Positions 8,056 to 17,455 are shown, counted from the stretch's first letter. The stretch: DNA of 64,000 bases from DATBSL01 sp964561785 (GCA_964561785.1 CAZLRF010000012.1:34232-98231); one strand, 5' to 3'. Made by a program: numbers and translations. Notes: a model not told the origin generated them from the sequence alone.

Positions 8056-8807
8056 TGCTGTCACCGTTGACGTTCGTCCTCGGCGCCGTCGTCTTCTGGC
8101 TCCTCCTGTCGGTCAAGGTCCTGAACGAGTACGAGCGGGGCGTCATCTTCCGGCTCGGGAAGGTGCTGCCCCGGCCCAAGGGCCCCGGCCTCGTCATCGT
8201 GGCGTGGCCCGTCGACCGCATGGTGCGGGTCAGCCTGCGCACGGTGGTCCTGGACGTCCCGCCCCAGGACGTCATCACCCGGGACAACGTCACGGTCAAG
8301 GTGAACGCGGTCCTGTACTTCCGGGTGGTGGACCCCCTGAACGCCGTCATCCAGGTCGAGAACTACCTCTACGCCACCAGCCAGGAGGCCCAGACGACGC
8401 TGCGGAGCATCCTCGGCCAGGCGCACCTCGACGAGCTGCTCTCCGAGCGGGAGAAGCTCGGCACCATGCTCCAGGAGGTCATCGACCAGCACACGGACCC
8501 GTGGGGGGTGAAGGTGACCCAGGTCGCGGTGAAGGCGGTCGACCTGCCCACCGAGATGCAGCGGGCGATGGCCAAGCAGGCCGAGTCCGAGCGCGAGAAG
8601 CGGGCCAAGATCATCCACGCCTCCGGCGAGCTCGAGGCGAGCAAGCAGCTCGCGGACGCCGCGAGCCAGCTCAACGCGGAGCCCGTCTCGCTGCACCTGC
8701 GCTACCTCCAGACCCTGGTCGAGATCGCGGCGGAGAAGAACTCGACGATCGTCTTCCCGGTGCCCATCGACTGGCTGAAGGCCCTCATGGGCGGGAAGAA
8801 GGACTGA
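8055..8807 (+). CDS. SPFH/Band 7 slipin (stomatin-like) protein
   Basis: 250 residues with an N-terminal membrane anchor (LTFVLGAVVFWLLLSVKVL) followed by the prohibitin-homology domain: YERGVIFRLGKVL, GPGLVIVAWPVDRMVRVSLR, VPPQDVITRDNVTVKVNAVLYFRV. A coiled segment (KQAESEREKRAKIIHASGE) and the C-terminal PIDWLKAL complete the slipin pattern. Such proteins oligomerise in the membrane and pair with NfeD proteases. Translational overlap with nfeD supports a complex. The ATG at 8055 is preceded directly by an in-frame GTG, which is a second possible start. Confidence 0.93.
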   Translation: MLSPLTFVLGAVVFWLLLSVKVLNEYERGVIFRLGKVLPRPKGPGLVIVAWPVDRMVRVSLRTVVLDVPPQDVITRDNVTVKVNAVLYFRVVDPLNAVIQVENYLYATSQEAQTTLRSILGQAHLDELLSEREKLGTMLQEVIDQHTDPWGVKVTQVAVKAVDLPTEMQRAMAKQAESEREKRAKIIHASGELEASKQLADAASQLNAEPVSLHLRYLQTLVEIAAEKNSTIVFPVPIDWLKALMGGKKD

Positions 8808-8810
8808 GGG

Positions 8811-9968
8811 ATGGCGGAGCCCGGGCGCGAGCTCGACGACGACGAGGGCCTCACCCTCCGCGGCAGCCTCGAGGAGACCTCCGTCCCCGAGCTGCTCAAG
8901 TCGGTCCTCGGCAGCGGGGAGACGGGCGTCCTCACCTTCCGCAAGGGGGACGTGACGAAGAGCGTCCACCTGCACATGGGGCGCGTCGTCTACGCCCGCT
9001 CGAGCAACCCCGACGAGCGGCTCGGCGAGGACCTCCTGCTGCGGGGGAAGATCAGCATCCGGCAGTACCTCGAGGCGAGCCGGCTCATCGCCCCCGGACG
9101 GCGGCTCGGCACCATCCTCGTCGAGCTCGGGGCGCTCGAGCCCGAGGACCTCATCGGGGCGATCGAGCACCACGTCAAGGAGATCCTGCTCGACGTGTTC
9201 ACGTGGTCGATGGGCGAGTACGAGCTGGTGATGACCGAGCCGGGACGCGACGACGTGGTCGCCCTCAACCTCTCGACCGAGGCGCTGATCGTCGAGGGGA
9301 TCCGACGGACCCGCTCGTGGAGCCGCATCTATCGCGGCATCGGCGGCGACCTCGACTCGATCCCCGTGCCCACCGGCTCGAACGAGGCCCTCCTGCGCGT
9401 CGAGCTGACGGAGGAGGAGCAGGAGGTCCTCGCCCACGTGAACGGGCGGGCCACCGTCGAGCAGCTCTGCCAGGTGTCGTACCTGTCGAACCTCGACACC
9501 TGCCGGGTCCTGTGGGCCCTCACCGTCCTCGGGGTCGTGCGGCGAGGCCAGCCCGGCGAGGCCGCGGCGCGCGAGGAGGGGATCGCCCGCCGCGAGCAGG
9601 AGCTCGACCTCGAGAGCATCGTGGAGCGGTTCAACCAGATGCTGAGCCGAGTGTACTCCTTCCTCCACGGCCGCGTCGGCGACCAGGTGGACGCCTTCAT
9701 GGACGAGGCCCTAGAGCGCATCGCCGGACAGTACGAGCTGCTCTTCTACGGGGTCGACCTCAAGCAGTACGGGCGGGCCGACTACGACCAGATGCTCGCG
9801 AACGTGGCCGACCTGCCCGCCGACGAGCGGCGCCGCCTGATGCTGGCCGGCCTCAACGAGCTGGTCGCCTCCATCCAGCTCGGCGTGCGGGAGCGGCTCG
9901 GCGCGCAGGAGATCGCGGTCGTCTCGGGCATAATCAAGGAGGCGTACCGGCGGCTCGGGGTGGGCTAG
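8811..9968 (+). CDS. DUF4388 (PATAN) domain protein
   Basis: 385 residues, 3 bp after the slipin gene. Residues about 14-115 form a DUF4388/PATAN domain: LRGSLEETSVPELLKSVLGSGETGVLTFRKGD, then HLHMGRVVYARSS. A second part follows with GTILVELGALEPEDL and HVKEILLDVFTW, similar to the type II secretion GspE N-terminal-like module often joined to PATAN. The C-terminal half (about 260-385) is helical and unrecognised. PATAN proteins are signalling adaptors in Cyanobacteria, Myxococcota and Acidobacteriota. No receiver domain is attached here. Confidence 0.75.
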   Translation: MAEPGRELDDDEGLTLRGSLEETSVPELLKSVLGSGETGVLTFRKGDVTKSVHLHMGRVVYARSSNPDERLGEDLLLRGKISIRQYLEASRLIAPGRRLGTILVELGALEPEDLIGAIEHHVKEILLDVFTWSMGEYELVMTEPGRDDVVALNLSTEALIVEGIRRTRSWSRIYRGIGGDLDSIPVPTGSNEALLRVELTEEEQEVLAHVNGRATVEQLCQVSYLSNLDTCRVLWALTVLGVVRRGQPGEAAAREEGIARREQELDLESIVERFNQMLSRVYSFLHGRVGDQVDAFMDEALERIAGQYELLFYGVDLKQYGRADYDQMLANVADLPADERRRLMLAGLNELVASIQLGVRERLGAQEIAVVSGIIKEAYRRLGVG

Positions 9969-9999
9969 GCCCCGGGACGGAGGAGGCGAGGAAGGCCAC

Positions 10000-10644
10000 T
10001 TGGCGCAGGACGACTACTACTACGAGATCCAGCTCACCAACAAGCAGCTCGTGTTCTACTTCATGGCCGGGGCGGCCGGGCTCATCCTGAGCTTCCTCGC
10101 CGGGGTGATGGTCGGGCGTGGCGTGGAGGGCCCGGGCCTGGCGGAGACCCGCGTCGCGGACGAGCGCGTCGTGTCGGAGCCGACGCCCGCGCCCGCCGCG
10201 ACCCCGGCCTCCGACCTCAGCTACCCGCAGCGGCTCGAGTCCGAGCGGCCGGACGAAGGGCTCGACCGCCCGGCGGGGGAGAAGCCGCCCGCCCCGGCGC
10301 CCACGCCCACGCCGCCGCCCACTCCCGCTCCGACGCCCGTGCCCGTGACGACGACGCCGGCCACGCTCCCCCCCGCCCCGGCGCCGCGCTCCGCAGCGCT
10401 GCCGAAGGCGCTCCCCTCGACCGCCAGCGGTTTCGCCGTCCAGGTCGGGGCCTTCAAGGACCGCGCGGGTGCCGAGGGTGTCGCGCGCAGCCTCAAGGGC
10501 CGGGGGCTGCCCGCGTACACGGCCCCGGCCGCGGGCGGGCTTTTCTCGGTGAGGGTCGGCGTCTACCGCGACCGGGCCGACGCCCAGGCGGTCCTCGACC
10601 GCCTGCGCGACGACAAGTTCAAGCCCTACATCTTCAGGCAGTAG
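10000..10644 (+). CDS. SPOR domain membrane protein
   Basis: 214 residues from a TTG preceded by a purine-rich GGAGGCGAGGAAGG stretch; no ATG or GTG fits. The order is a short acidic cytoplasmic part, one membrane helix (QLVFYFMAGAAGLILSFLAGVMVG), a long Pro/Ala/Thr linker and a C-terminal SPOR domain (about 141-214: FAVQVGAFKDRAGAE..., FSVRVGVYRDRADAQAVLDRL). SPOR domains bind denuded glycan strands of septal peptidoglycan, so a cell-division role as in FtsN-like proteins is plausible. lipA follows 22 bp later. Confidence 0.82.
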   Translation: MAQDDYYYEIQLTNKQLVFYFMAGAAGLILSFLAGVMVGRGVEGPGLAETRVADERVVSEPTPAPAATPASDLSYPQRLESERPDEGLDRPAGEKPPAPAPTPTPPPTPAPTPVPVTTTPATLPPAPAPRSAALPKALPSTASGFAVQVGAFKDRAGAEGVARSLKGRGLPAYTAPAAGGLFSVRVGVYRDRADAQAVLDRLRDDKFKPYIFRQ

Positions 10645-10666
10645 GCGCGCTTTGAGGGGGGACGCC

Positions 10667-11539
10667 GTGGACGCGCCCGCTCCGTCCCGCCTGCCCGAGT
10701 GGGCGCGCAAGCCCGCGCGTCTGCGCGAGGCCCGGCCCGTGCGGATGCTGCTGCGGCGGGGGGCCCTCCACACGGTGTGCGAGGAGGCGCGCTGCCCGAA
10801 CCTCGGGGAGTGCTTCGCGCGGGGCACCGCGACCTTCCTCCTCCTCGGCGACCGCTGCACCCGCCGCTGCCGCTACTGCTCGGTCGCAACGGCGCGCCCC
10901 CTGCCCCCGGACCCGCTCGAGCCGGAAAGCGTCGCCGCCGCCGCGGCCGAGATGGGCCTGCGCCACGTGGTGCTCACCTCGGTCGACCGCGACGACCTCG
11001 CGGACGGGGGCGCCGCGCACTTCGCCGCGACCGTGCGGGCCGTCCGCCGCGCCTTGCCGGACGCGGCCGTCGAGGTGCTGACGCCCGACTTCCGGGGAGA
11101 CGAGAGCGCGCTCGCCACCGTCCTCGACTCGGCGCCGGAGGTCTTCAACCACAACATCGAGACGGTGCCCCGGCTGTTCCCGCGGCTGCGGCCCCAGGGG
11201 CGCTACCGGCTGAGCCTCGACGTCCTGTCCGCGGCCCGCCGGCTCCGGCCCGCCCACGCGACCAAGAGCGGGCTCATGGTGGGCCTCGGCGAGACCGACG
11301 CGGAGGTCGCGGCGGTGCTGGCCGACCTGCGCTCGGCCGGCGTCGGCATCGTGACGATCGGCCAGTACCTGCGCCCGAGCCGCGACCACGAGCCGGTCCA
11401 CCGGTACGTGACCCCCGACGCCTTCCGAGCCTTCGAGCGGGAAGCGCGCCGGCTCGGCTTCCCGGCGGTCTACTCCGGGGTCTTCGTCCGCTCCTCGTTC
11501 CACGCGGAGGAGGTCTACCGCACGGGGAGCGCGCGCTGA
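10667..11539 (+). CDS. lipA: Lipoyl synthase
   Basis: 290-residue radical-SAM enzyme that inserts two sulfur atoms into protein-bound octanoyl groups. The auxiliary cluster cysteines C38, C43 and C49 (CEEARCPNLGEC) and the SAM-cluster cysteines C64, C68 and C71 (CTRRCRYC) are all present, as are the VFNHNIETV and SGLMVGLGE segments and the terminal RSS(F)HA motif. The GTG at 10667 is chosen because GAGGGGGG lies 7 nt upstream; a TTG at 10652 lacks this. The lipoyl-bearing PDH E2 encoded about 14 kb away is a likely client. lnt starts at the stop codon. Confidence 0.96.
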   Translation: MDAPAPSRLPEWARKPARLREARPVRMLLRRGALHTVCEEARCPNLGECFARGTATFLLLGDRCTRRCRYCSVATARPLPPDPLEPESVAAAAAEMGLRHVVLTSVDRDDLADGGAAHFAATVRAVRRALPDAAVEVLTPDFRGDESALATVLDSAPEVFNHNIETVPRLFPRLRPQGRYRLSLDVLSAARRLRPAHATKSGLMVGLGETDAEVAAVLADLRSAGVGIVTIGQYLRPSRDHEPVHRYVTPDAFRAFEREARRLGFPAVYSGVFVRSSFHAEEVYRTGSAR

Positions 11540-13065
11540 GCCCCGAGCGGCGCGGGGACTCGCTCGCCGCCCTCTCGGGGGCTCTCGTCGCGCTCTCGTT
11601 CCCGAAGCTCGGCCACGGGGCCGTCGCGTGGGTGGCCCTCGTCCCCCTGCTCGTCGCCCTCTGCGGGGCACGGGGATGGCGCGCCGCTCGCCTCGGGTAC
11701 GTGACCGGCGCCGTGTCGGCCGCGGGGCTGCTCTACTGGACGGCGCTCGTCGTGGTCCAGTACGGGGGCATGCCCCTGCCGGTGGGGGCGGCAGTGATGG
11801 TCGCGCTGTGCCTCGCCTTCGCCCTGTTCCCGCTCCTGTTCGGCTGGGCGATGGGCCGGCTCACCGCCGCGTTCGGGGCCGCGGGCCTCCTCGGCGCGCC
11901 GTTCGTGTGGGTCGCGACCGAGCTCCTGCGCGCGCACACGTTCTTCGAGTTCCCCTGGTGCCTGCTCGGCTACAGCCAGCAGCCCTTCGCGCCGGTCATC
12001 CAGATCGCGTCCGTGACCGCCGTCTACGGCGTCTCCTGGATCCTCGTCGCGTCTTCGAGCCTCGTCGCCTTCGCCCTCGTCGAGGCGCGAGCCCGGAGGC
12101 GCCTCGCCGCGCTCGTCGCCCTCTCTTTCCTGGTCGCCGCGAGCTGGGGCGGGGGCGCGCTCTGCCTCGCCCGGCCCCTCCCCGAGACGGGGAGGATCAC
12201 GGTGGGACTCGTCCAGGGAGGCATCCGCCAGGAGGACAAGTGGGTGCCGGAGAACGCCTGGGCCAACGTCGATCGGCACCTGCGGCTCACCGAGGAGGCC
12301 GCGGGCCGCGGCGCCCGGCTCGTGGTGTGGCCGGAGTCGGCCGTGCCGTTCCTCTACGACCGCGATCCGGCCCTGGCGGGCCTGCTCCAGGCGACGGTGA
12401 GGCGCCTGGGCATCCACCTCTTCTTCGGGAACGACGACCTCGAGGACGGCCCGGAGCGGGTCGTGTACGTGGGGGCCAAGCTCCTCGGGCCGGACGGGGC
12501 GCTCGAGGCGCGCTACCGGAAGATCCAGCTCGTGCCGTTCGGGGAGTACGTCCCGCTGCAGCCCCTCTTCACCCTCGGGGGACGCGTGACGGCCAAGCTG
12601 GTCCAGGAGGTGTCCGACTTCACCCCCGGACGAGAAGCGGTGGTGGGCGGGGTCGACGGCCACCGCGTCGGCGGCTACATCTGCTACGAGGCGATCTTCC
12701 CGGGGCTCGTCCGCCGCTTCGCGGCGGGGGGAGCGGAGCTCCTCGTCAACGTCACGAACGACGCCTGGTACGGCACCACCTCCGCGCCCTATCAGCACCT
12801 CGCGATGGCGGCGCTGCGGGCGGTGGAGAACCGGCGCTACATGGTCCGGGCCGCCAACACCGGGGTCACGGCGGTGGTCGACGCGCGGGGCCGCATCCTC
12901 GAGCGAACCCGCCTGTTCGACACGACCGTGCTCGTGCGGGAGGTCCCCCTGATCGCCGAAACCACCTTCTACACGCGGCACGGGGACCTCTTCGCCCACG
13001 CCTGCGCCGCCGCCGCCCTCGCGCTTCTCGCCGCGACGGCGCGCCGGGCTAGAATGTCGGGGTGA
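11536..13065 (+). CDS. lnt: Apolipoprotein N-acyltransferase
   Basis: About 509 residues. The N-terminal half has six to seven membrane helices and the C-terminal half a nitrilase-type domain. The triad is visible as Glu in VVWPESAVPF, Lys in RYRKIQLVPFGEYVP and Cys in GGYICYEAIFP, and NVTNDAWYG completes the signature. It acylates the N-terminal Cys of lipoproteins; three or more lipoproteins are encoded in this window. No ATG, GTG or TTG precedes the first membrane helix in frame. The best start is CTG at 11536, overlapping the lipA stop, with GGGGAG 6 nt upstream. Confidence 0.93.
   Translation: MSPERRGDSLAALSGALVALSFPKLGHGAVAWVALVPLLVALCGARGWRAARLGYVTGAVSAAGLLYWTALVVVQYGGMPLPVGAAVMVALCLAFALFPLLFGWAMGRLTAAFGAAGLLGAPFVWVATELLRAHTFFEFPWCLLGYSQQPFAPVIQIASVTAVYGVSWILVASSSLVAFALVEARARRRLAALVALSFLVAASWGGGALCLARPLPETGRITVGLVQGGIRQEDKWVPENAWANVDRHLRLTEEAAGRGARLVVWPESAVPFLYDRDPALAGLLQATVRRLGIHLFFGNDDLEDGPERVVYVGAKLLGPDGALEARYRKIQLVPFGEYVPLQPLFTLGGRVTAKLVQEVSDFTPGREAVVGGVDGHRVGGYICYEAIFPGLVRRFAAGGAELLVNVTNDAWYGTTSAPYQHLAMAALRAVENRRYMVRAANTGVTAVVDARGRILERTRLFDTTVLVREVPLIAETTFYTRHGDLFAHACAAAALALLAATARRARMSG
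13050..13055 (+). promoter_or_regulatory. -10 box upstream of prfB
   Basis: TAGAAT ends exactly 6 nt before the GTG of prfB, the same spacing as at nfeD and the DUF5674 gene. This would allow leaderless prfB transcripts in addition to read-through from lnt. The -35 region is poor, so this is tentative. Confidence 0.35.
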
Positions 13066-14196
13066 GCCAGCAGACATCCGACCTGAGGCAGCGCTTGGAG
13101 TCGCTGCGCGCGAGGGCCGCGGACATCCGCGGCTATCTTTGAGGCCGAGACCCTCCGCAAGGAGCTCCTGTCCCTCGAGGAGAAGATGGCCGACCCCGGC
13201 TTCTGGGGCGACCCGGCCGCGGCCCAGAAGGTGATGCAGCGGCGCAAGCGCCTCGAGGGCGACCTCGAGCTGCTCGAGCGCCTGCGGACGCAGGAGGACG
13301 ACGCCCAGGTCCTCGTGGACTGGATCGAGGCGGGCGAGGACGTCGCCGCCGACCTCGGGCCCGCCCTCTCCGCTCTGGAGGCGTCCGTGGAGTCGGCCGA
13401 GCTCCAGAAGATGCTCGGAGGCGAGCACGACCGGGCGAACGCGATCCTGACGATCAACGCGGGGGCGGGCGGCACCGACAGCCAGGACTGGGCCGAGATG
13501 CTGCTGCGCATGTACCTGCGCTGGTGCGACCGCCGCGGCTGGAAGCGCGACGTCACCGACATCCAGGCGGGCGAGGAGGCGGGGATCAAGAGCGCGACGG
13601 TGATGGTGCAGGGCGACTACGCGTACGGGAACCTCGCGGCGGAGGCGGGCGTCCACCGGCTCGTCCGCATCAGTCCCTTCGACTCCAACGCGCGGCGCCA
13701 GACCTCGTTCGCCTCCGTCTTCGCGTGGCCCGAGATCGAGGACGACGTCCTGATCGAGGTCCAGGAGAAGGACCTGCGGATCGACACCTACCGCTCGAGC
13801 GGGGCCGGCGGCCAGCACGTCAACGTCACGGACTCCGCGGTCCGGATCACCCATCTCCCGACCGGCATCGTGGTCGCGTGCCAGAACGAGCGCAGCCAGA
13901 TCCGCAACCGCGAGGTCGGGATGAAGATCCTCAAGGCGCGCCTGTACGAGCTCGAGATGCAGAAGCGGCGGGAGAAGCTCGACGCGGTCGAGGCGGCCAA
14001 GAAGGACATCGCCTTCGGCAGCCAGATCCGCTCCTACGTGCTGCACCCCTACCGCATGGTCAAGGACCACCGCACGAAGCACGAGACCGGCAACCCCGAC
14101 CGCGTGCTCGACGGGGACCTCGACGACTTCGTCAAGGCGACGCTCGTGGCGAAGGCCCGGGGGACGCTCGGCCAGCCGGCGGCGGCCGAGGAGTGA
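13062..14196 (+). CDS. prfB: Peptide chain release factor 2 (programmed +1 frameshift)
   Basis: RF2 recognises UAA and UGA and triggers peptide release. Translation begins at GTG 13062 (overlapping the lnt stop), reads 26 codons to CTT, meets TGA at 13140-13142 and must slip +1 (skipping T13140) to continue EAETLRKELL. The total is about 377 residues. The second frame carries the SPF anticodon-like tripeptide (ISPFDSN) and the catalytic GGQ loop (SSGAGGQHVN). An ATG at 13186 in the second frame would lose the conserved first helix, so it is rejected. The slip signal is the usual autoregulation by RF2 level. Confidence 0.95.
13116..13142 (+). other. prfB recoding site with upstream hairpin
   Basis: TATCTTTGA (13134-13142) is the classical slippery CTT-TGA. 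The strong AGGGGG Shine-Dalgarno element known from E. coli prfB is missing. In its place a 7-bp stem (GCCGCGG - ACAT - CCGCGGC, 13116-13133) ends 3 nt before the CTT codon. Confidence 0.8.
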
Positions 14197-15140
14197 AGCG
14201 CCTCCGGGGAGGGCTCCTCCCTGCGCTCCTCGGGCTCGCCCTGGCCCTCCCCGTCGCGTGCCGCGGGGGGAGGGAGCGGCCGGCGCCGGCGCCCGCCGTC
14301 GCGGGCGGGGGGGGCGGCCCGGAGATCGTGTTCGAGCGCGAGCGCGACGGGAACCTCGACCTGTACGTCGTGCCCGCCGGGGGAGGCGTCGAGCGCCGGC
14401 TGACGGACGACCCGGCGGAGGACACGCTCGGGCGCTTCACGCCCGACGGCTCGCGGGTCGTCTTCACCTCGAAGCGCAGCGGCAGCTACCAGCTCTGGGA
14501 GGTCTCGGCGGAGGGGGGGCGGGCCCGGCGCCTGCGGGAGAACGACGCGACCGAGTACCAGCACGACATCTCGCCCGACGGCCGGACGCTCGCGTTCCTC
14601 TCGAACCTGGACGGCCCCGAGCGGCTGCTCCTCCAGGACCTCGGGACAGGGACCGTCCGCGAGCTCGTGCGCCACGGCCGGGACACGATCTTCGGCAACC
14701 CGCACTGGAGCCCGGACGGGAAGCTCCTGACCTACTCGTCGAACTTCCGGATCGGGCACCAGGTCTACGTGGTCGACGTCGAGAGCGGGAAGGAGAGGCG
14801 CCTGTCCCCGATCGCCACCGGCGGGTGCGAGCCGCGCTTCAGCCGCGACGGGCGAAAGGTGGTCTACGTCGACCGCGGGCACCTCGGCGGCGACGCGAGC
14901 CGGCTCGTCGAGCACGACCTCGCGAGCGGGAAGCAGAGGGACCTCGTGGCGTGGCCGGGGCTCAACTACGACCCGGTCTACTCGCCCGACGGGAGCGAGC
15001 TCGCGTTCGCGTCGAACGTGACGGGGGAGTGGGCCGTCTACCGCCAGCGCCTCTCCGACGGCCAGGCGTGGCGCGTGACGTTCGGCCCCGGCCCCGCGCG
15101 CTACCCCGACTACCGCCCGAGCCCCTCCGCGCCGCGCTGA
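14193..15140 (+). CDS. PD40/TolB-like beta-propeller lipoprotein
   Basis: 315 residues from a GTG overlapping the prfB stop. The N-terminus is a lipoprotein signal with lipobox LPVAC (Cys23). The mature part is a six-bladed propeller of WD40-like PD40 repeats, each with a T/SPDGxxLxFxS pattern (FTPDGSRVVFTSKRSG, ISPDGRTLAFLSNLDG, WSPDGKLLTYSSN, FSRDGRKVVYVD, YSPDGSELAFASN). TolB itself is a periplasmic Tol-Pal component, but no Tol gene is near and the N-terminal TolB domain is absent, so only the fold is claimed. Its 3' end overlaps the convergent PBP1A gene by 31 bp. Confidence 0.8.
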   Translation: MKRLRGGLLPALLGLALALPVACRGGRERPAPAPAVAGGGGGPEIVFERERDGNLDLYVVPAGGGVERRLTDDPAEDTLGRFTPDGSRVVFTSKRSGSYQLWEVSAEGGRARRLRENDATEYQHDISPDGRTLAFLSNLDGPERLLLQDLGTGTVRELVRHGRDTIFGNPHWSPDGKLLTYSSNFRIGHQVYVVDVESGKERRLSPIATGGCEPRFSRDGRKVVYVDRGHLGGDASRLVEHDLASGKQRDLVAWPGLNYDPVYSPDGSELAFASNVTGEWAVYRQRLSDGQAWRVTFGPGPARYPDYRPSPSAPR

Positions 15141-17422
15141 GGCTCGGCGCCGGCCGCGGGCGGACCCGCGGGGGCCCTGGGCTCGGTTCCCGCGACGAAG
15201 GCCTCCATGTGAACGCCCGGGGCCCCCGGCGCCCCCGGCCGGCCCGCGTCGTCGACGGGGACGAACACGACGTTGCCCGGGATCGGGAACTCCTCGATCG
15301 GCCGCTCGGCGGTGGCCTTCTCCCAGAAGTCCATCCAGATCGGCAGCGCCACCCGGCCCCCGTCCGCGCGCGGGCCGAGCGAGTCCTTCTTCTCGTCGAA
15401 GCCCACCCACACCCCGGCGGCGAGGGAGGGCTCGTAGCCCACGAACCACGCGTCCGTGAAGTCGTTGGTCGTTCCCGTCTTGCCCGCGACCGGGCGCCCG
15501 AGCCGGCGCGCCCGCGCCGCGGTGCCGCGCTCGACCACGCCCCGGAGCAGGGACGTCAGGATGAAGGCGGCGTCCGCGCGCAGCGCGTCGCTCGCGCGGG
15601 GGGTGGCCTGCTCGATCACGTTGCCGTCGCGATCGGCGATCCGCTCGATCAGGAACGGCCGCATGCGCAGGCCCTGGTTGGCGAAAGCGGCGAAGGCGGC
15701 GACCACCTCGGTGAGGGTCGCCTCGCCCGCCCCGAGGGCGATCGGCAGGAACGGCGGCAGCTCGCCCCCGAGGCCGAGCCGGCGGGCGTACTCGATCCCC
15801 CGGTCGATGCCGACCGCCTGCAGCGTCTTGACCGCGGGGATGTTCCGGCTCTGCTCGACGGCGCGCCGCAGAGGGATGGGGCCGAGGTACGTCCCGTCGT
15901 AGTTCTGGGGCGACCAGACCGTCTTGTTCCAGGGGTTCGGGAAGCTCAGGGGGGCGTCCACGATCACCGTCGCCGGCGTCCAGCCGAGCGTCTCGATGGC
16001 CGCCGCATAGACGATCGGCTTGAACGCCGAGCCCATCTGGCGCATCGCCTGGGTCGCCCGGTTGAACTTGCTCAGCTCGAAGTCGTAGCCGCCCACCATC
16101 GCCCGTACGGCGCCCGTCCGCACGTCGAGGGCGAGCAGCGCCCCCTCGACCTTCGGCTCCTGCTCGAGCTCGACCTTCGCCTCCCGCCGCTCCGGGTCGA
16201 GCTCGACGAGGCGGAAAGGGGCGACCGCGCCCCGGGGCAGGACGTCCGCCACCGAGCGCGCCCGGGCCTCCTGAACGTCGGCGAGGGTGAGGCGGGCCCG
16301 GTACTCGCCGACGTGGACGGTGGCGCCGAGGCGGTCGGAGGCGAGAACCACCCCCCGCACCACGTCCCCCGTGGCGAAGGGCCAGTCCCACTCGTCGAGG
16401 TGCAGGGGGTCGGGGAGCCGGCCGTCGGGGAGGAGCACGCTCTGGGTCGGCCGCACGAAGCCCCGGGCCCGACGGTCGAGCCTCCGCAGGCCGTCCTTGA
16501 CCGCGCGCACCGCCGCGCGCTGCATCGCGGGGTCGAGCGTCGTGTGGACGCGCAGGCCGCCCTGGTAGATCCGCTGGCTCCCGTACTCCTTCTCGAGGTA
16601 CTTGCGCACGTCCTCGAGGAAGTGCGGCGCGATCGAGGGGGGGTCCTTTCGCAGGCGCAGGCCCAGCGGCTCCGCCTTCGCCGCCTCCGCCTCCTCGTGG
16701 CTGACGTACTTCTCCTCCGCCATGCGGTCGAGCACGTGGTTGCGGCGGGCGAGGGCGCGCTCGGGGTGGTTGACCGGCGACAGCCGCGGTGCGTTCTGGG
16801 GCACTCCGGCGAGCAGGGCGGCCTCGGCGAGCGTGAGGTCCCGGATGGGCTTGCTGAAGAAGAACCGGCTCGCCGCCTCCACCCCGTAGTTGCCGTGGCC
16901 GAAGTAGATCTGGTTGCAGTAGAGGGTGAAGATCTCCTCCTTCGTGAAGTTCTTCTCGATCTGGAAGGCGAGGATGATCTCCTTGAGCTTGCGCTCGTAG
17001 GTCTTCTCCGGGGTCAGGAACAGCAGCCGCGTCAGCTGCATCGTGAGCGTGGAGAAGCCCTGGCCCTTGCGCCCGGAGCGCAGGTTGGCGAGGACGGCGG
17101 CGGGGATGCGCCACGGGTTGATCCCGATGTGCTTCCAGAAGTCCGCGTCCTCCACGGCCACGATCGCGTTGCGCAGGACGGGTGGGATGTCGCGGAACTC
17201 CACGACCACCCGCTTCTCGATCGCGAACTCCCCGAGGACCGAGCCGTCGGCCGCGAAGACCTGGGTGATGATGTTCGGCTGGAACTCCTCGAGCGACGTC
17301 ACCTGGGGCAAGTCGCTCTCGTAGGCGAGGAAGACCCCGACGAGCGCGCCCCCGAGGACGGCCCCCGCGAAGAGGGCGCTCACGACCACGCGGCGCAGGG
17401 TCAGGATGCGCGGGGGCGCCAT
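15110..17422 (-). CDS. Penicillin-binding protein 1A (bifunctional)
   Basis: About 770 residues: a membrane anchor (13-35), a GT51 glycosyltransferase domain (VEDADFWKHIGINPW, GFSTLTMQLTR, NQIYFGHGNYGVEAAS) and a transpeptidase domain with SxxK (GSAFKPIVYA), SxN (SRNIPAVK) and KTGT (AGKTGTTNDFTDAWFVGY). An OB-like insert lies between the two (about 320-400). It polymerises and cross-links peptidoglycan in the periplasm. The ATG at 17422 is preferred over the GTG at 17428, which would sit 1 nt from a -10-like box. It is 33 bp downstream of the FecR gene on the same strand. The C-terminal Pro/Ala tail overlaps the PD40 gene. Confidence 0.95.
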   Translation of the reverse strand: MAPPRILTLRRVVVSALFAGAVLGGALVGVFLAYESDLPQVTSLEEFQPNIITQVFAADGSVLGEFAIEKRVVVEFRDIPPVLRNAIVAVEDADFWKHIGINPWRIPAAVLANLRSGRKGQGFSTLTMQLTRLLFLTPEKTYERKLKEIILAFQIEKNFTKEEIFTLYCNQIYFGHGNYGVEAASRFFFSKPIRDLTLAEAALLAGVPQNAPRLSPVNHPERALARRNHVLDRMAEEKYVSHEEAEAAKAEPLGLRLRKDPPSIAPHFLEDVRKYLEKEYGSQRIYQGGLRVHTTLDPAMQRAAVRAVKDGLRRLDRRARGFVRPTQSVLLPDGRLPDPLHLDEWDWPFATGDVVRGVVLASDRLGATVHVGEYRARLTLADVQEARARSVADVLPRGAVAPFRLVELDPERREAKVELEQEPKVEGALLALDVRTGAVRAMVGGYDFELSKFNRATQAMRQMGSAFKPIVYAAAIETLGWTPATVIVDAPLSFPNPWNKTVWSPQNYDGTYLGPIPLRRAVEQSRNIPAVKTLQAVGIDRGIEYARRLGLGGELPPFLPIALGAGEATLTEVVAAFAAFANQGLRMRPFLIERIADRDGNVIEQATPRASDALRADAAFILTSLLRGVVERGTAARARRLGRPVAGKTGTTNDFTDAWFVGYEPSLAAGVWVGFDEKKDSLGPRADGGRVALPIWMDFWEKATAERPIEEFPIPGNVVFVPVDDAGRPGAPGAPGVHMEAFVAGTEPRAPAGPPAAGAEPQRGAEGLGR

Positions 17423-17429
17423 CCCCACG

Positions 17430-17435
17430 ATTATG
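17430..17435 (-). promoter_or_regulatory. -10 box before the PBP1A gene
   Basis: CATAAT on the minus strand ends 7 nt before the ATG at 17422, implying a leaderless start; TTAGGG 18 bp upstream is a weak -35. It lies between the FecR gene stop and the PBP1A start. Confidence 0.4.
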
Positions 17436-17455
17436 AACGCGGGCGCGCCCGCCCC

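Noticed and set aside
10652..10666. TTG at 10652 as lipA start
   Set aside because: No ribosome-binding site; GTG 10667 has GAGGGGGG at proper distance.
13186..14196. prfB as a simple gene starting at ATG 13186
   Set aside because: It would lose the conserved first helix; the CTT-TGA frameshift signal and the in-frame 26-codon leader explain the true start.
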